In this document: positions 13,861-25,710 of the stretch, piece by piece
Position numbering within the stretch: the stretch's first letter is position 1
Layout: the number at the start of each line of letters is the position of its first letter
Source of the DNA: Odiellus spinosus
Lineage: Eukaryota; Arthropoda; Arachnida; Opiliones; Phalangiidae
Length of the DNA: 64,000 nucleotides
Direction: 5' to 3'
Assembly (NCBI GenBank): GCA_963920705.1
Contig: OY987234.1
Location: 806,001 to 870,000, forward strand
Notes under the pieces: generated by a model
The model's input: only the letters and a program-made list of their open reading frames with translations
Told to the model about the DNA's origin: nothing
The model's database searches: none
Program-made: the position numbers and the translations under genes

Positions 13861-14214
13861 TAGATCCGAAAATTTCCCAAGTGTAGATCCACAAATTTCC
13901 CAAGTGTAGATCCACAAATTTCCCAAGTGCAGATCCACAAATTTCCCAAGTGCAGATCCACAAATTTCCCAAGTGCAGATCCAAAATTTTCCCAAGTGCA
14001 GATCCACAAAGTTCCCAAGTGCAGATCCACAAATTTCCCAAGTGTAGATCCACAAATTTCCCAAGTGCAGATCCACAAATTTCCCAAGTGTAGATCCACA
14101 AATTTCCCAAGTGTAGATCCACAAATTTCCCATGTGCTGATCCACAAATTTCCCAAGTGTAGATCCACAAATTTCAGAAGTGTAGATATACAAATTTCCC
14201 AAATGCAGATCCAC

Positions 14215-14224
14215 AAATTTTCCC
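14215..14224. repeat. 24-bp monomer 1 (AAATTTTCCC)
   Basis: This is the first phase change in the window. It follows TTTCAGAAGTGTAGATATAC, the same context as monomers 2, 5 and 8, so these four descend from one event. Confidence 0.9.
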
Positions 14225-15365
14225 AAGTGCAGATCCACAAAGTTCCCAAGTGCAGATCCACAAATTTCCCAAGTGCACATCCACAAATTTCCCAAGTGCA
14301 GATAATCTAATTTCCCAAGTGTAGATCCACAAATTTCCCAAGTGTAGATCCACAAATTTCCCAAGTGTAGATCCACAAATTTCCCAAATGCAGATCCACA
14401 AATTTCCCAAGTGCAGATCCACAAATTTCCCAAGTGCAGATACACAAATTTCCCAAGTGCAGATCCACAAATTTCCCAAGTGTATATCCACAAATTTCCC
14501 AAGTGCAGATCCACAAATTTCCCAAGTGCAGATCCACAAATTTCCCAAGTGCAGATCCACAAATTTCCCAAGTGCAGATCCACAATTTTCCCAAGTGCAG
14601 ATCCACAAAGTTCCCAAGTGCAGATCCACAAATTTCCCAAGTGCACATCCACAAATTTCCCAAGTGCAGATAATCAAATTTCCCAAGTGTAGATCCACAA
14701 ATTTCCCAAGTGTAGAACCACAAATTTCCCAAGTGCAGATCCACAAATTTCCCAAGTGCAGATCCACAAATTTCCCAAGTGTAGATCCACAAATTTCCCA
14801 AGTGCAGATCCACAAATTTCCCAGGTGTATATCCACAAATTTCCCAAGTGTAGATCCACAAATTTCCCATGTGCTGATCCACAAATTTCCCAAGTGTAGA
14901 TCCACAAATTTCAGAAGTGTAGATCCACAAATTTCCCAAATGTAGATCCACAAATTTCCCAAGTGCAGATCCACAAATTTCCCAAGTGTAGATCCACAAA
15001 TTTCCCAAGTGTAGATCCACAAATTTCCCAAATGTAGATCCACAAATTTCCCATGTGCATATCCACAAATTTCCCAAGTGCAGAACCACAAATTTCCCAA
15101 GTGCAGATCCAAAAATTTCCCAAGTGCAGATCCACAAATTTCCCTAGTGCAGATCCACAAATTTCCCAAGTGCAGATCCACAAATTTCCCAAGTGTAGAT
15201 AAACAAATTTCCCAAGTGCAGATCCACAAATTTCCCAAGTGTAGATCCACAAATTTCCCAAGTGTAGATCCACAAATTTCCCATGTGCTGATCCACAAAT
15301 TTCCCAAGTGTAGATCCACAAATTTCAGAAGTGTAGATATACAAATTTCCCAAATGCAGATCCAC

Positions 15366-15375
15366 AAATTTTCCC
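15366..15375. repeat. 24-bp monomer 2
   Basis: It lies 1151 bp after the first one (50 monomers plus 1), in the same GATATAC context. The surrounding few hundred bases are also repeated. Confidence 0.9.
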
Positions 15376-16401
15376 AAGTGCAGATCCACAAAGTTCCCAA
15401 GTGCAGATCCACAAATTTCCCAAGTGCACATCCACAAATTTCCCAAGTGCAGATAATCTAATTTCCCAAGTGTAGATCCACAAATTTCCCAAGTGTAGAT
15501 CCACAAATTTCCCAAGTGTAGATCCACAAATTTCCCAAATGCAGATCCACAAATTTCCCAAGTGCAGATCCACAAATTTCCCAAGTGTATATCCACAAAT
15601 TTCCCAAGTGCAGATCCACAAATTTCCCAAGTGCAGATCCACAAATTTCCCAAGTGTAGATCCACAAATTTCCCAAGTGCAGATCCACAAATTTCCCAAG
15701 TGTAGATCCACAAATTTCCCATGTGCTGATCCACAAATTTCCCAAGTGTAGATCCACAAATTTCAGAAGTGTAGATCCACAAATTTCCCAAATGTAGATC
15801 CACAAATTTCCCAAGTGCAGATCCACAAATTTCCCAAGTGTAGATCCACAAATTTCCCAAGTGTAGATCCACAAATTTCCCAAATGTAGATCCACAAATT
15901 TCCCAAGTGTAGATCCACAAATTTCCCATGTGCTGATCCACAAATTTCCCAAGTGTAGATCCACAAATTTCAGAAGTGTAGATCCACAAATTTCCCAAAT
16001 GTAGATCCACAAATTTCCCAAGTGCAGATCCACAAATTTCCCAAGTGTAGATCCACAAATTTCCCAAGTGTAGATCCACAAATTTCCCAAATGTAGATCC
16101 ACAAATTTCCCTTGTGCATATCCAAAAATTTCCCAAGTGCAGATCCACAAATTTCCCAAGTGCAGATCCACAAATTTCCCAAGTGCAGATCCACAATTTT
16201 CCCAAGTGCAGATCCACAAAGTTCCCAAGTGCAGATCCACAAATTTCCCAAGTGTACATCCACAAATTTCCCAAGTGCAGATAATCAAATTTCCCAAGTG
16301 TAGATCCACAAATTTCCCAACTGTAGATCCACAAATTTCCCAAGTGCAGATCCAACAATTTCCCAAGTGCAGATCCACAAATTTCCCAAGTGCAGATCCA
16401 C

Positions 16402-16411
16402 AAATTTTCCC
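16402..16411. repeat. 24-bp monomer 3
   Basis: Its partner is at 22523, exactly 6121 bp away. It is followed by the ACAAAGTTCCC monomer of the signature cassette. Confidence 0.9.
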
Positions 16412-16977
16412 AAGTGCAGATCCACAAAGTTCCCAAGTGCAGATCCACAAATTTCCCAAGTGCACATCCACAAATTTCCCAAGTGGAGATAATCAAATTT
16501 CCCAAGTGTAGATCCACAAATTTCCCAAGTGTAGATCCACAAATTTCCCAAGTGTAGATCCACAAATTTCCCAAATGCAGATCCACAAATTTCCCAAGTT
16601 CAGATCCACAAATTTCCCAAGTGCAGATACACAAATTTCCCAAGTGCAGATCCACAAATTTCCCAAGTGTATATCCACAAATTTCCCAAGTGCAGATCCA
16701 CAAATTTCCCAAGTGCAGATCCACAAATTTCCCAAGTGTAGATCCACAAATTTCCCAAGTGCAGATCCACAAATTTCCCAAGTGTAGATCCACAAATTTC
16801 CCAAGTGTAGATCCACAAATTTCCCATGTGCTGATCCACAAATTTCCCAAGTGTAGATCCACAAATTTCAGAAGTGTAGATCCACAAATTTCCCAAGTGC
16901 AGATCCACAAATTTCCCAAGTGCAGATCCACAAATTTCCCAAGTGCAGAACCACAAATTTCCCAAGTGCAGATCCAC

Positions 16978-16987
16978 AAATTTTCCC
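16978..16987. repeat. 24-bp monomer 4
   Basis: Its partner is at 23099 (+6121). The GCAGAACC monomer comes two units before it. Confidence 0.9.
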
Positions 16988-18496
16988 AAGTGCAGATCCA
17001 CAAAGTTCCCAAGTGCAGATCCACAAATTTCCCAAGTGCACATCCACAAATTTCCCAAGTGCAGATAATCAAATTTCCCAAGTGTAGATCCACAAATTTC
17101 CCAAGTGTAGATCCACAAATTTCCCAAGTGTAGATCCACAAATTTAACAAATGCAGATCCACATATTTCCCAAGTGCAGATCCACAAATTTCCCAAGTGC
17201 AGATACACAAATTTCCCAAGTGCAGATCCACAAATTTCCCAAGTGTATATCCACAAATTTCCCAAGTGCAGATCCACAAATTTCCCAAGTGCAGATCCAC
17301 AAATTTCCCAAGTGTAGATCCACAAATTTCCCAAGTGCAGATCCACAAATTTCCCAAGTGTAGATCCACAAATTTCCCAAGTGTAGATCCACAAATTTCC
17401 CATGTGCTGATCCACAAATTTCCCAAGTGTAGATCCACAAATTTCAGAAGTGTAGATCCACAAATTTCCCAAATGTAGATCCACAAATTTCCCAAGTGCA
17501 GATCCACAAATTTCCCAAGTGTAGATCCACAAATTTCCCAAGTGTAGATCAACAAATTTCCCAAATGTAGATCCACAAATTTCCCATGTGCATATCCACA
17601 AATTTCCCAAGTGCAGAACCACAAATTTCCCAAGTGCAGATCCAAAAATTTCCCAAGTGCAGATCCACAAATTTCCCAAGTGCAGATCCACAAATTTCCC
17701 AAGTGCAGATCCACAATTTTCCCAAGTGCAGATCCACAAAGTTCCCAAGTGCAGATCCACAAATTTCCCAAGTGCACATCCACAAATTTCCCAAGTGCAG
17801 ATAATCAAATTTCCCAAGTGTAGATCCACAAATTTCCCAAGTGTAGAACCACAAATTTCCCAAGTGCAGATCCACAAATTTCCCAAGTGCAGATCCACAA
17901 ATTTCCCAAGTGTAGATCCACAAATTTCCCAAGTGCAGATCCACAAATTTCCCAAGTGTAGATCCACAAATTTCCCAAGTGTAGATCCACAAATTTCCCA
18001 TGTGCTGATCCACAAATTTCCCAAGTGTAGATCCACAAATTTCAGAAGTGTAGATCCACAAATTTCCCAAATGTAGATCCACAAATTTCCCAAGTGCAGA
18101 TCCACAAATTTCCCAAGTGTAGATCCACAAATTTCCCAAGTGTAGATCCACAAATTTCCCAAATGTAGATCCACAAATTTCCCATGTGCATATCCACAAA
18201 TTTCCCAAGTGCAGAACCACAAATTTCCCAAGTGCAGATCCAAAAATTTCCCAAGTGCAGATCCACAAATTTCCCAAGTGCAGATCCACAAATTTCCCAA
18301 GTGCAGATCCACAAATTTCCCAAGTGTAGATCCACAAATTTCCCAAGTGCAGATCCACAAATTTCCCAAGTGTAGATCCACAAATTTCCCAAGTGTAGAT
18401 CCACAAATTTCCCATGTGCTGATCCACAAATTTCCCAAGTGTAGATCCACAAATTTCAGAAGTGTAGATATACAAATTTCCCAAATGCAGATCCAC

Positions 18497-18506
18497 AAAT
18501 TTTCCC
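18497..18506. repeat. 24-bp monomer 5
   Basis: Its partner is at 24641 (+6144), in GATATAC context. Confidence 0.9.
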
Positions 18507-19239
18507 AAGTGCAGATCCACAAAGTTCCCAAGTGCAGATCCACAAATTTCCCAAGTGCACATCCACAAATTTCCCAAGTGCAGATAATCTAATTTCCCAA
18601 GTGTAGATCCACAAATTTCCCAAGTGTAGATCCACAAATTTCCCAAGTGTAGATCCACAAATTTCCCAAATGCAGATCCACAAATTTCCCAAGTGCAGAT
18701 CCACAAATTTCCCAAGTGCAGATACACAAATTTCCCAAGTGCAGATCCACAAATTTCCCAAGTGTATATCCACAAATTTCCCAAGTGCAGATCCACAAAT
18801 TTCCCAAGTGCAGATCCACAAATTTCCCAAGTGTAGATCCACAAATTTCCCAAGTGCAGATCCACAAATTTCCCAAGTGTAGATCCACAAATTTCCCAAG
18901 TGTAGATCCACAAATTTCCCATGTGCTGATCCACAAATTTCCCAAGTGTAGATCCACAAATTTCAGAAGTGTAGATCCACAAATTTCCCAAATGTAGATC
19001 CACAAATTTCCCAAGTGCAGATCCACAAATTTCCCAAGTGTAGATCCACAAATTTCCCAAATGTAGATCCACAAATTTCCCTTGTGCATATCCAAAAATT
19101 TCCCAAGTGCAGATCCACAAATTTCCCAAGTGCAGATAATCAAATTTCCCAAGTGTAGATCCACAAATTTCCCAAGTGTAGATCCACAAATTTCCCAAGT
19201 GTAGATCCACAAATTTCCCAAGTGTAGATCCACAAATTT

Positions 19240-22200
19240 CCCAAATGTAGATCCACAAATTTCCCAAGTGTAGATCCACAAATTTTCCAAGTGCAGATCC
19301 ACAAATTTCCCAAATGTAGATCCACAAATTTCCCTTGTGCATATCCAAAAATTTCCCAAGTGCAGATCCACAAATTTCCCAAGTGCAGATCCACAAATTT
19401 CCCAAGTGCAGATCCACAATTTTCCCAAGTGCAGATCCACAAAGTTCCCAAGTGCAGATCCACAAATTTCCCAAGTGCACATCCACAAATTTCCCAAGTG
19501 CAGATAATCAAATTTCCCAAGTGTAGATCCACAAATTTCCCAACTGTAGATCCACAAATTTCCCAAGTGCAGATCCACAAATTTCCCAAGTGCAGATCCA
19601 CAAATTTCCCAAGTGTAGATCCACAAATTTCCCAAGTGCAGATCCACAAATTTCCCAAGTGTAGATCCACAAATTTCCCAAGTGTAGATCCACAAATTTC
19701 CCATGTGCTGATCCACAAATTTCCCAAGTGTAGATCCACAAATTTCAGAAGTGTAGATCCACAAATTTCCCAAATGTAGATCCACAAATTTCCCAAGTGC
19801 AGATCCACAAATTTCCCAAGTGTAGATCCACAAATTTCCCAAGTGTAGATCCACAAATTTCCCAAATGTAGATCCACAAATTTCCCTTGTGCATATCCAA
19901 AAATTTCCCAAGTGCAGATCCACAAATTTCCCAAGTGCAGATAATCAAATTTCCCAAGTGTAGATCCACAAATTTCCCAAGTGTAGATCCACAAATTTCC
20001 CAAGTGTAGATCCACAAATTTCCCAAATGCAGATCCACAAATTTCCCAAGTGCAGATCCACAAATTTCCCAAGTGCAGATACACAAATTTCCCAAGTGCA
20101 GATCCACAAATTTCCCAAGTGTATATCCACAAATTTCCCAAGTGCAGATCCACAAATTTCCCAAGTGCAGATCCACAAATTTCCCAAGTGTAGATCCACA
20201 AATTTCCCAAGTGCAGATCCACAAATTTCCCAAGTGTAGATCCACAAATTTCCCAAGTGTAGATCCACAAATTTCCCATGTGCTGATCCACAAATTTCCC
20301 AAGTGTAGATCCACAAATTTCAGAAGTGTAGATCCACAAATTTCCCAAATGTAGATCCACAAATTTCCGAAGTGCAGATCCACAAATTTCCCAAGTGTAG
20401 ATCCACAAATTTCCCAAGTGTAGATCCACAAATTTCCCAAATGTAGATCCACAAATTTCCCTTGTGCATATCCAAAAATTTCCCAAGTGCAGATCCACAA
20501 ATTTCCCAAGTGCAGATAATCAAATTTCCCAAGTGTAGATCCACAAATTTCCCAAGTGTAGATCCACAAATTTCCCAAGTGCAGATCCACAAATTTCCCA
20601 AGTGTAGATCCACAAATTTCCCAAATGTAGATCCACAAATTTCCCAAGTGTAGATCCACAAATTTTCCAAGTGCAGATCCACAAATTTCCCAAATGTAGA
20701 TCCACAAATTTCCCTTGTGCATTTCCAAAAATTTCCCAAGTGCAGATCCACAAATTTCCCAAGTGCAGATCCACAAATTTCCCAAGTGCAGATCCACAAT
20801 TTTCCCAAGTGCAGATCCACAAAGTTCCCAAGTGCAGATCCACAAATTTCCCAAGTGCACATCCACAAATTTCCCAAGTGCAGATATTCAAATTTCCCAA
20901 GTGTAGATCCACAAATTTCCCAACTGTAGATCCACAAATTTCCCAAGTGCAGATCCACAAATTTCCCAAGTGCAGATCCACAAATTTCCCAAGTGTAGAT
21001 CCACAAATTTCCCAAGTGCAGATCCACAAATTTCCCAAGTGTAGATCCACAAATTTCCCAAGTGTAGATCCACAAATTTCCCATGTGCTGATCCACAAAT
21101 TTCCCAAGTGTAGATCCACAAATTTCAGAAGTGTAGATCCACAAATTTCCCAAATGTAGATCCACAAATTTCCCAAGTGCAGATCCACAAATTTCCCAAG
21201 TGTAGATCCACAAATTTCCCAAGTGTAGATCCACAAATTTCCCAAATGTAGATCCACAAATTTCCCTTGTGCATATCCAAAAATTTCCCAAGTGCAGATC
21301 CACAAATTTCCCAAGTGCAGATAATCAAATTTCCCAAGTGTAGATCCACAAATTTCCCAAGTGTAGATCCACAAATTTCCCAAGTGTAGATCCACAAATT
21401 TCCCAAGTGTAGATCCACAAATTTCCCAAATGTAGATCCACAAATTTCCCAAGTGCAGATCCACAAATTTCCCAAATGTAGATCCACAAATTTCCCTTGT
21501 GCATATCCAAAAATTTCCCAAGTGCAGATCCACAAATTTCCCAAGTGCAGATCCACAAATTTCCCAAGTGCAGATCCACAATTTTCCCAAGTGCAGATCC
21601 ACAAAGTTCCCAAGTGCAGATCCACAAATTTCCCAAGTGCACATCCACAAATTTCCCAAGTGCAGATAATCAAATTTCCCAAGTGTAGATCCACAAATTT
21701 CCCAACTGTAGATCCACAAATTTCCCAAGTGCAGATCCACAAATTTCCCAAGTGCAGATCCACAAATTTCCCAAGTGTAGATCCACAAATTTCCCAAGTG
21801 CTGATCCACAAATTTCCCAAGTGTAGATCCACAAATTTCAGAAGTGTAGATCCACAAATTTCCCAAATGTAGATCCACAAATTTCCCAAGTGCAGATCCA
21901 CAAATTTCCCAAGTGTAGATCCACAAATTTCCCAAGTGTAGATCCACAAATTTCCCAAATGTAGATCCACAAATTTCCCTTGTGCATATCCAAAAATTTC
22001 CCAAGTGCAGATCCACAAATTTCCCAAGTGCAGATAATCAAATTTCCCAAGTGTAGATCCACAAATTTCCCAAGTGTAGATCCTCAAATTTCCCAAGTGT
22101 AGATCCACAAATTTCCCAAGTGTAGATCCACAAATTTCCCAAATGTAGATCCACAAATTTCCCAAGTGTAGATCCACAAATTTTCCAAGTGCAGATCCAC

Positions 22201-22450
22201 AAATTTCCCAAATGTAGATCCACAAATTTCCCTTGTGCATATCCAAAAATTTCCCAAGTGCAGATCCACAAATTTCCCAAGTGCAGATCCACAAATTTCC
22301 CAAGTGCAGATCCACAATTTTCCCAAGTGCAGATCCACAAAGTTCCCAAGTGCAGATCCACAAATTTCCCAAGTGCACATCCACAAATTTCCCAAGTGCA
22401 GATAATCAAATTTCCCAAGTGTAGATCCACAAATTTCCCAACTGTAGATC
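19240..22450. repeat. Short higher-order repeats with 1380-, 782- and 736-bp offsets
   Basis: A block with CCCTTGTGCATATCC, an ACAATTTTCCC / ACAAAGTTCCC pair, GCACATCC, GATAATC and CCCAACTGTAG starts at about 19290. It returns at 20671 (+1380), 21453 (+782) and 22189 (+736). All offsets are whole monomers (60, 34 and 32). The third step kept the same order of markers but lost monomers. The block at 20671 has a private CATTTCC and GATATTC, so it is not the direct template of the later two. Confidence 0.7.
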
Positions 22451-22522
22451 CACAAATTTCCCAAGTGCAGATCCAACAATTTCCCAAGTGCAGATCCACA
22501 AATTTCCCAAGTGCAGATCCAC

Positions 22523-22532
22523 AAATTTTCCC
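22523..22532. repeat. 24-bp monomer 6
   Basis: This is the duplicate of the monomer at 16402, with the same GATCCAACAATTTCC monomer two units upstream. Confidence 0.9.
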
Positions 22533-23098
22533 AAGTGCAGATCCACAAAGTTCCCAAGTGCAGATCCACAAATTTCCCAAGTGCACATCCACAAATTTCC
22601 CAAGTGGAGATAATCAAATTTCCCAAGTGTAGATCCACAAATTTCCCAAGTGTAGATCCACAAATTTCCCAAGTGTAGATCCACAAATTTCCCAAATGCA
22701 GATCCACAAATTTCCCAAGTTCAGATCCACAAATTTCCCAAGTGCAGATACACAAATTTCCCAAGTGCAGATCCACAAATTTCCCAAGTGTATATCCACA
22801 AATTTCCCAAGTGCAGATCCACAAATTTCCCAAGTGCAGATCCACAAATTTCCCAAGTGTAGATCCACAAATTTCCCAAGTGCAGATCCACAAATTTCCC
22901 AAGTGTAGATCCACAAATTTCCCAAGTGTAGATCCACAAATTTCCCATGTGCTGATCCACAAATTTCCCAAGTGTAGATCCACAAATTTCAGAAGTGTAG
23001 ATCCACAAATTTCCCAAGTGCAGATCCACAAATTTCCCAAGTGCAGATCCACAAATTTCCCAAGTGCAGAACCACAAATTTCCCAAGTGCAGATCCAC

Positions 23099-23108
23099 AA
23101 ATTTTCCC
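23099..23108. repeat. 24-bp monomer 7
   Basis: This is the duplicate of the monomer at 16978. Confidence 0.9.
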
Positions 23109-24640
23109 AAGTGCAGATCCACAAAGTTCCCAAGTGCAGATCCACAAATTTCCCAAGTGCACATCCACAAATTTCCCAAGTGCAGATAATCAAATTTCCC
23201 AAGTGTAGATCCACAAATTTCCCAAGTGTAGATCCACAAATTTCCCAAGTGGAGATCCACAAATTTAACAAATGCAGATCCACATATTTCCCAAGTGCAG
23301 ATCCACAAATTTCCCAAGTGCAGATACACAAATTTCCCAAGTGCAGATCCACAAATTTCCCAAGTGTATATCCACAAATTTCCCAAGTGCAGATCCACAA
23401 ATTTCCCAAGTGCAGATCCACAAATTTCCCAAGTGTAGATCCACAAATTTCCCAAGTGCAGATCCACAAATTTCCCAAGTGTAGATCCACAAATTTCCCA
23501 AGTGTAGATCCACAAATTTCCCATGTGCTGATCCACAAATTTCCCAAGTGTAGATCCACAAATTTCAGAAGTGTAGATCCACAAATTTCCCAAATGTAGA
23601 TCCACAAATTTCCCAAGTGCAGATCCACAAATTTCCCAAGTGTAGATCCACAAATTTCCCAAGTGTAGATCAACAAATTTCCCAAATGTAGATCCACAAA
23701 TTTCCCATGTGCATATCCACAAATTTCCCAAGAGCAGAACCACAAATTTCCCAAGTGCAGATCCAAAAATTTCCCAAGTGCAGATCCACAAATTTCCCAA
23801 GTGCAGATCCACAAATTTCCCAAGTGCAGATCCACAATTTTCCCAAGTGCAGATCCACAAAGTTCCCAAGTGCAGATCCACAAATTTCCCAAGTGCACAT
23901 CCACAAATTTCCCAAGTGCACATCCACAAATTTCCCAAGTGCAGATAATCAAATTTCCCAAGTGTAGATCCACAAATTTCCCAAGTGTAGAACCACAAAT
24001 TTCCCAAGTGCAGATCCACAAATTTCCCAAGTGCAGATCCACAAATTTCCCAAGTGTAGATCCACAAATTTCCCAAGTGCAGATCCACAAATTTTCCAAG
24101 TGTAGATCCACAAATTTCCCAAGTGTAGATCCACAAATTTCCCATGTGCTGATCCACAAATTTCCCAAGTGTAGATCCACAAATTTCAGAAGTGTAGATC
24201 CACAAATTTCCCAAATGTAGATCCACAAATTTCCCAAGTGCAGATCCACAAATTTCCCAAGTGTAGATCCACAAATTTCCAAAGTGTAGATCCACAAATT
24301 TCCCAAATGTAGATCCACAAATTTCCCATGTGCATATCCACAAATTTCCCAAGTGCAGAACCACAAATTTCCCAAGTGCAGATCCAAAAATTTCCCAAGT
24401 GCAGATCCACAAATTTCCCAAGTGCAGATCCACAAATTTCCCAAGTGCAGATCCACAAATTTCCCAAGTGTAGATCCACAAATTTCCCAAGTGCAGATCC
24501 ACAAATTTCCCAAGTGTAGATCCACAAATTTCCCAAGTGTAGATCCACAAATTTCCCATGTGCTGATCCACAAATTTCCCAAGTGTAGATCCACAAATTT
24601 CAGAAGTGTAGATATACAAATTTCCCAAATGCAGATCCAC

Positions 24641-24650
24641 AAATTTTCCC
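24641..24650. repeat. 24-bp monomer 8
   Basis: This is the duplicate of the monomer at 18497, shifted by one extra monomer relative to its neighbours. Confidence 0.9.
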
Positions 24651-25515
24651 AAGTGCAGATCCACAAAGTTCCCAAGTGCAGATCCACAAATTTCCCAAGT
24701 GCACATCCACAAATTTCCCAAGTGCAGATAATCTAATTTCCCAAGTGTAGATCCACAAATTTCCCAAGTGTAGATCCACAAATTTCCCAAGTGTAGATCC
24801 ACAAATTTCCCAAATGCAGATCCACAAATTTCCCAAGTGCAGATACACAAATTTCCCAAGTGCAGATCCACAAATTTCCCAAGTGTATATCCACAAATTT
24901 CCCAAGTGCAGATCCACAAATTTCCCAAGTGCAGATCCACAAATTTCCCAAGTGTAGATCCACAAATTTCCCAAGTGCAGATCCACAAATTTCCCAAGTG
25001 TAGATCCACAAATTTCCCAAGTGTAGATCCACAAATTTCCCATGTGCTGATCCACAAATTTCCCAAGTGTAGATCCACAAATTTCAGAAGTGTAGATCCA
25101 CAAATTTCCCAAATGTAGATCCACAAATTTCCCAAGTGCAGATCCACAAATTTCCCAAGTGTAGATCCACAAATTTCCCAAGTGTAGATCCACAAATTTC
25201 CCAAATGTAGATCCACAAATTTCCCTTGTGCATATCCAAAAATTTCCCAAGTGCAGATCCACAAATTTCCCAAGTGCAGATCCACAAATTTCCCAAGTGC
25301 AGATCCACAATTTTCCCAAGTGCAGATCCACAAAGTTCCCAAGTGCAGATCCACAAATTTCCCAAGTGCACATCCACAAATTTCCCAAGTGCAGATAATC
25401 AAATTTCCCAAGTGTAGATCCACAAATTTCCCAACTGTAGATCCACAAATTTCCCAAGTGCAGATCCAACAATTTCCCAAGTGCAGATCCACAAATTTCC
25501 CAAGTGCAGATCCAC

Positions 25516-25525
25516 AAATTTTCCC
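25516..25525. repeat. 24-bp monomer 9
   Basis: It runs into a T-type monomer with no cassette following, so it looks like a recombination join. Its partner at 31590 has the same odd join. Confidence 0.9.
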
Positions 25526-25700
25526 AAGTGTAGATCCACAAATTTCCCATGTGCTGATCCACAAATTTCCCAAGTGTAGATCCACAAATTTCAGAAGTGT
25601 AGATCCACAAATTTCCCAAGTGCAGATCCACAAATTTCCCAAGTGCAGATCCACAAATTTCCCAAGTGCAGAACCACAAATTTCCCAAGTGCAGATCCAC

Positions 25701-25710
25701 AAATTTTCCC
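25701..25710. repeat. 24-bp monomer 10
   Basis: It carries a private CCCGAGTG, one of the few CpG sites. Its partner at 31775 lacks it, so that change came after the duplication. Confidence 0.9.

Larger units (their letters stand above)
1..14170. repeat. Satellite domain A, marked by TTCTTAAG, CCTAAG, TTACCATGTGCTG and AGATCTACAATTTT variants
   Basis: Seen: every monomer step here is exactly 23 bp, because AAATTT at 14169 is still in phase with base 1. Diagnostic variants recur together. They include CC to TT at positions 16-17 (near 1073, 2493, 3115, 3897, 4516, 5160, 6194, 7346, 9738, 11599, 13371) and CCTAAG (near 2216, 3619, 4930, 5965, 7759, 9461, 12014, 13095). TTACCATGTGCTG occurs near 2558, 5227, 6262, 8055, 9804 and 13438. 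A GGAGATCC or GGCGATCC monomer followed by AAAATTCTC occurs near 1115, 3163, 4567, 5602, 7396 and 11650. AGATCTACAATTTT occurs near 1260, 3307, 4710, 5745, 7539 and 11794. Their spacings (2047, 1403, 1035, 1794, 4255 bp) are whole numbers of monomers. Inferred: repeated unequal exchange of multi-monomer blocks, giving irregular higher-order structure instead of one fixed unit. The right boundary is set by the first 24-bp monomer and by loss of these variants. Confidence 0.75.
16085..19133. repeat. 6121-bp-offset duplication, copy 1 (about 3 kb)
   Basis: The stretch recurs at about 22206-25277. The offset is 6121 bp (266 monomers plus 3), then 6144, and returns to 6121 after a one-monomer gain and a one-monomer loss. 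The three extra bases are the three 24-bp monomers at 16402, 16978 and 18497, whose partners sit at 22523, 23099 and 24641. Other shared rare markers are GATCCAACAATTTCC (16350 and 22471), AAGTTCAGATCC (near 16599 and 22720), and AAATTTAACAAATGC followed by CACATATTTCC (17142 and 23263). Confidence 0.8.
14171..24894. repeat. Satellite domain B, with 24-bp monomers and CCCTTGTGCATATCC variants
   Basis: Seen: eight monomers carry an extra base in the A/T run (AAATTTTCCC), so the 23-bp phase advances by eight across this domain. The variant CCCTTGTGCATATCC followed by AAAAATTTCCC is typical and occurs near 16110, 19080, 19332, 19885, 20460, 21265, 21497, 21980 and 22231. A changed form with CATTTCC lies near 20713. 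The linked string CCCATGTGCTG ... TTTCAGAAG also recurs. The segment at about 16085-19133 is repeated at about 22206-25277. Between those copies lie shorter repeats with offsets of 1380, 782 and 736 bp (60, 34 and 32 monomers). Inferred: one lineage of the array that expanded after acquiring the extra base. The boundary with domain C is soft, since copies of domain B sequence continue past 24.9 kb. Confidence 0.7.
22206..25277. repeat. 6121-bp-offset duplication, copy 2
   Basis: This is the partner of about 16085-19133. Private changes after the duplication include AAGAGCAGAACC near 23730 (GTG to GAG), an extra GCACATCC monomer near 23920, and loss of one monomer near 24830. Few differences over 3 kb suggest a fairly recent event. 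Confidence 0.8.

Noticed and set aside
14215..14224. Transposon insertion or target-site duplication at the phase changes
   Set aside because: Each change is one base in an A/T run, with no inserted element and no flanking duplication beyond the monomer.
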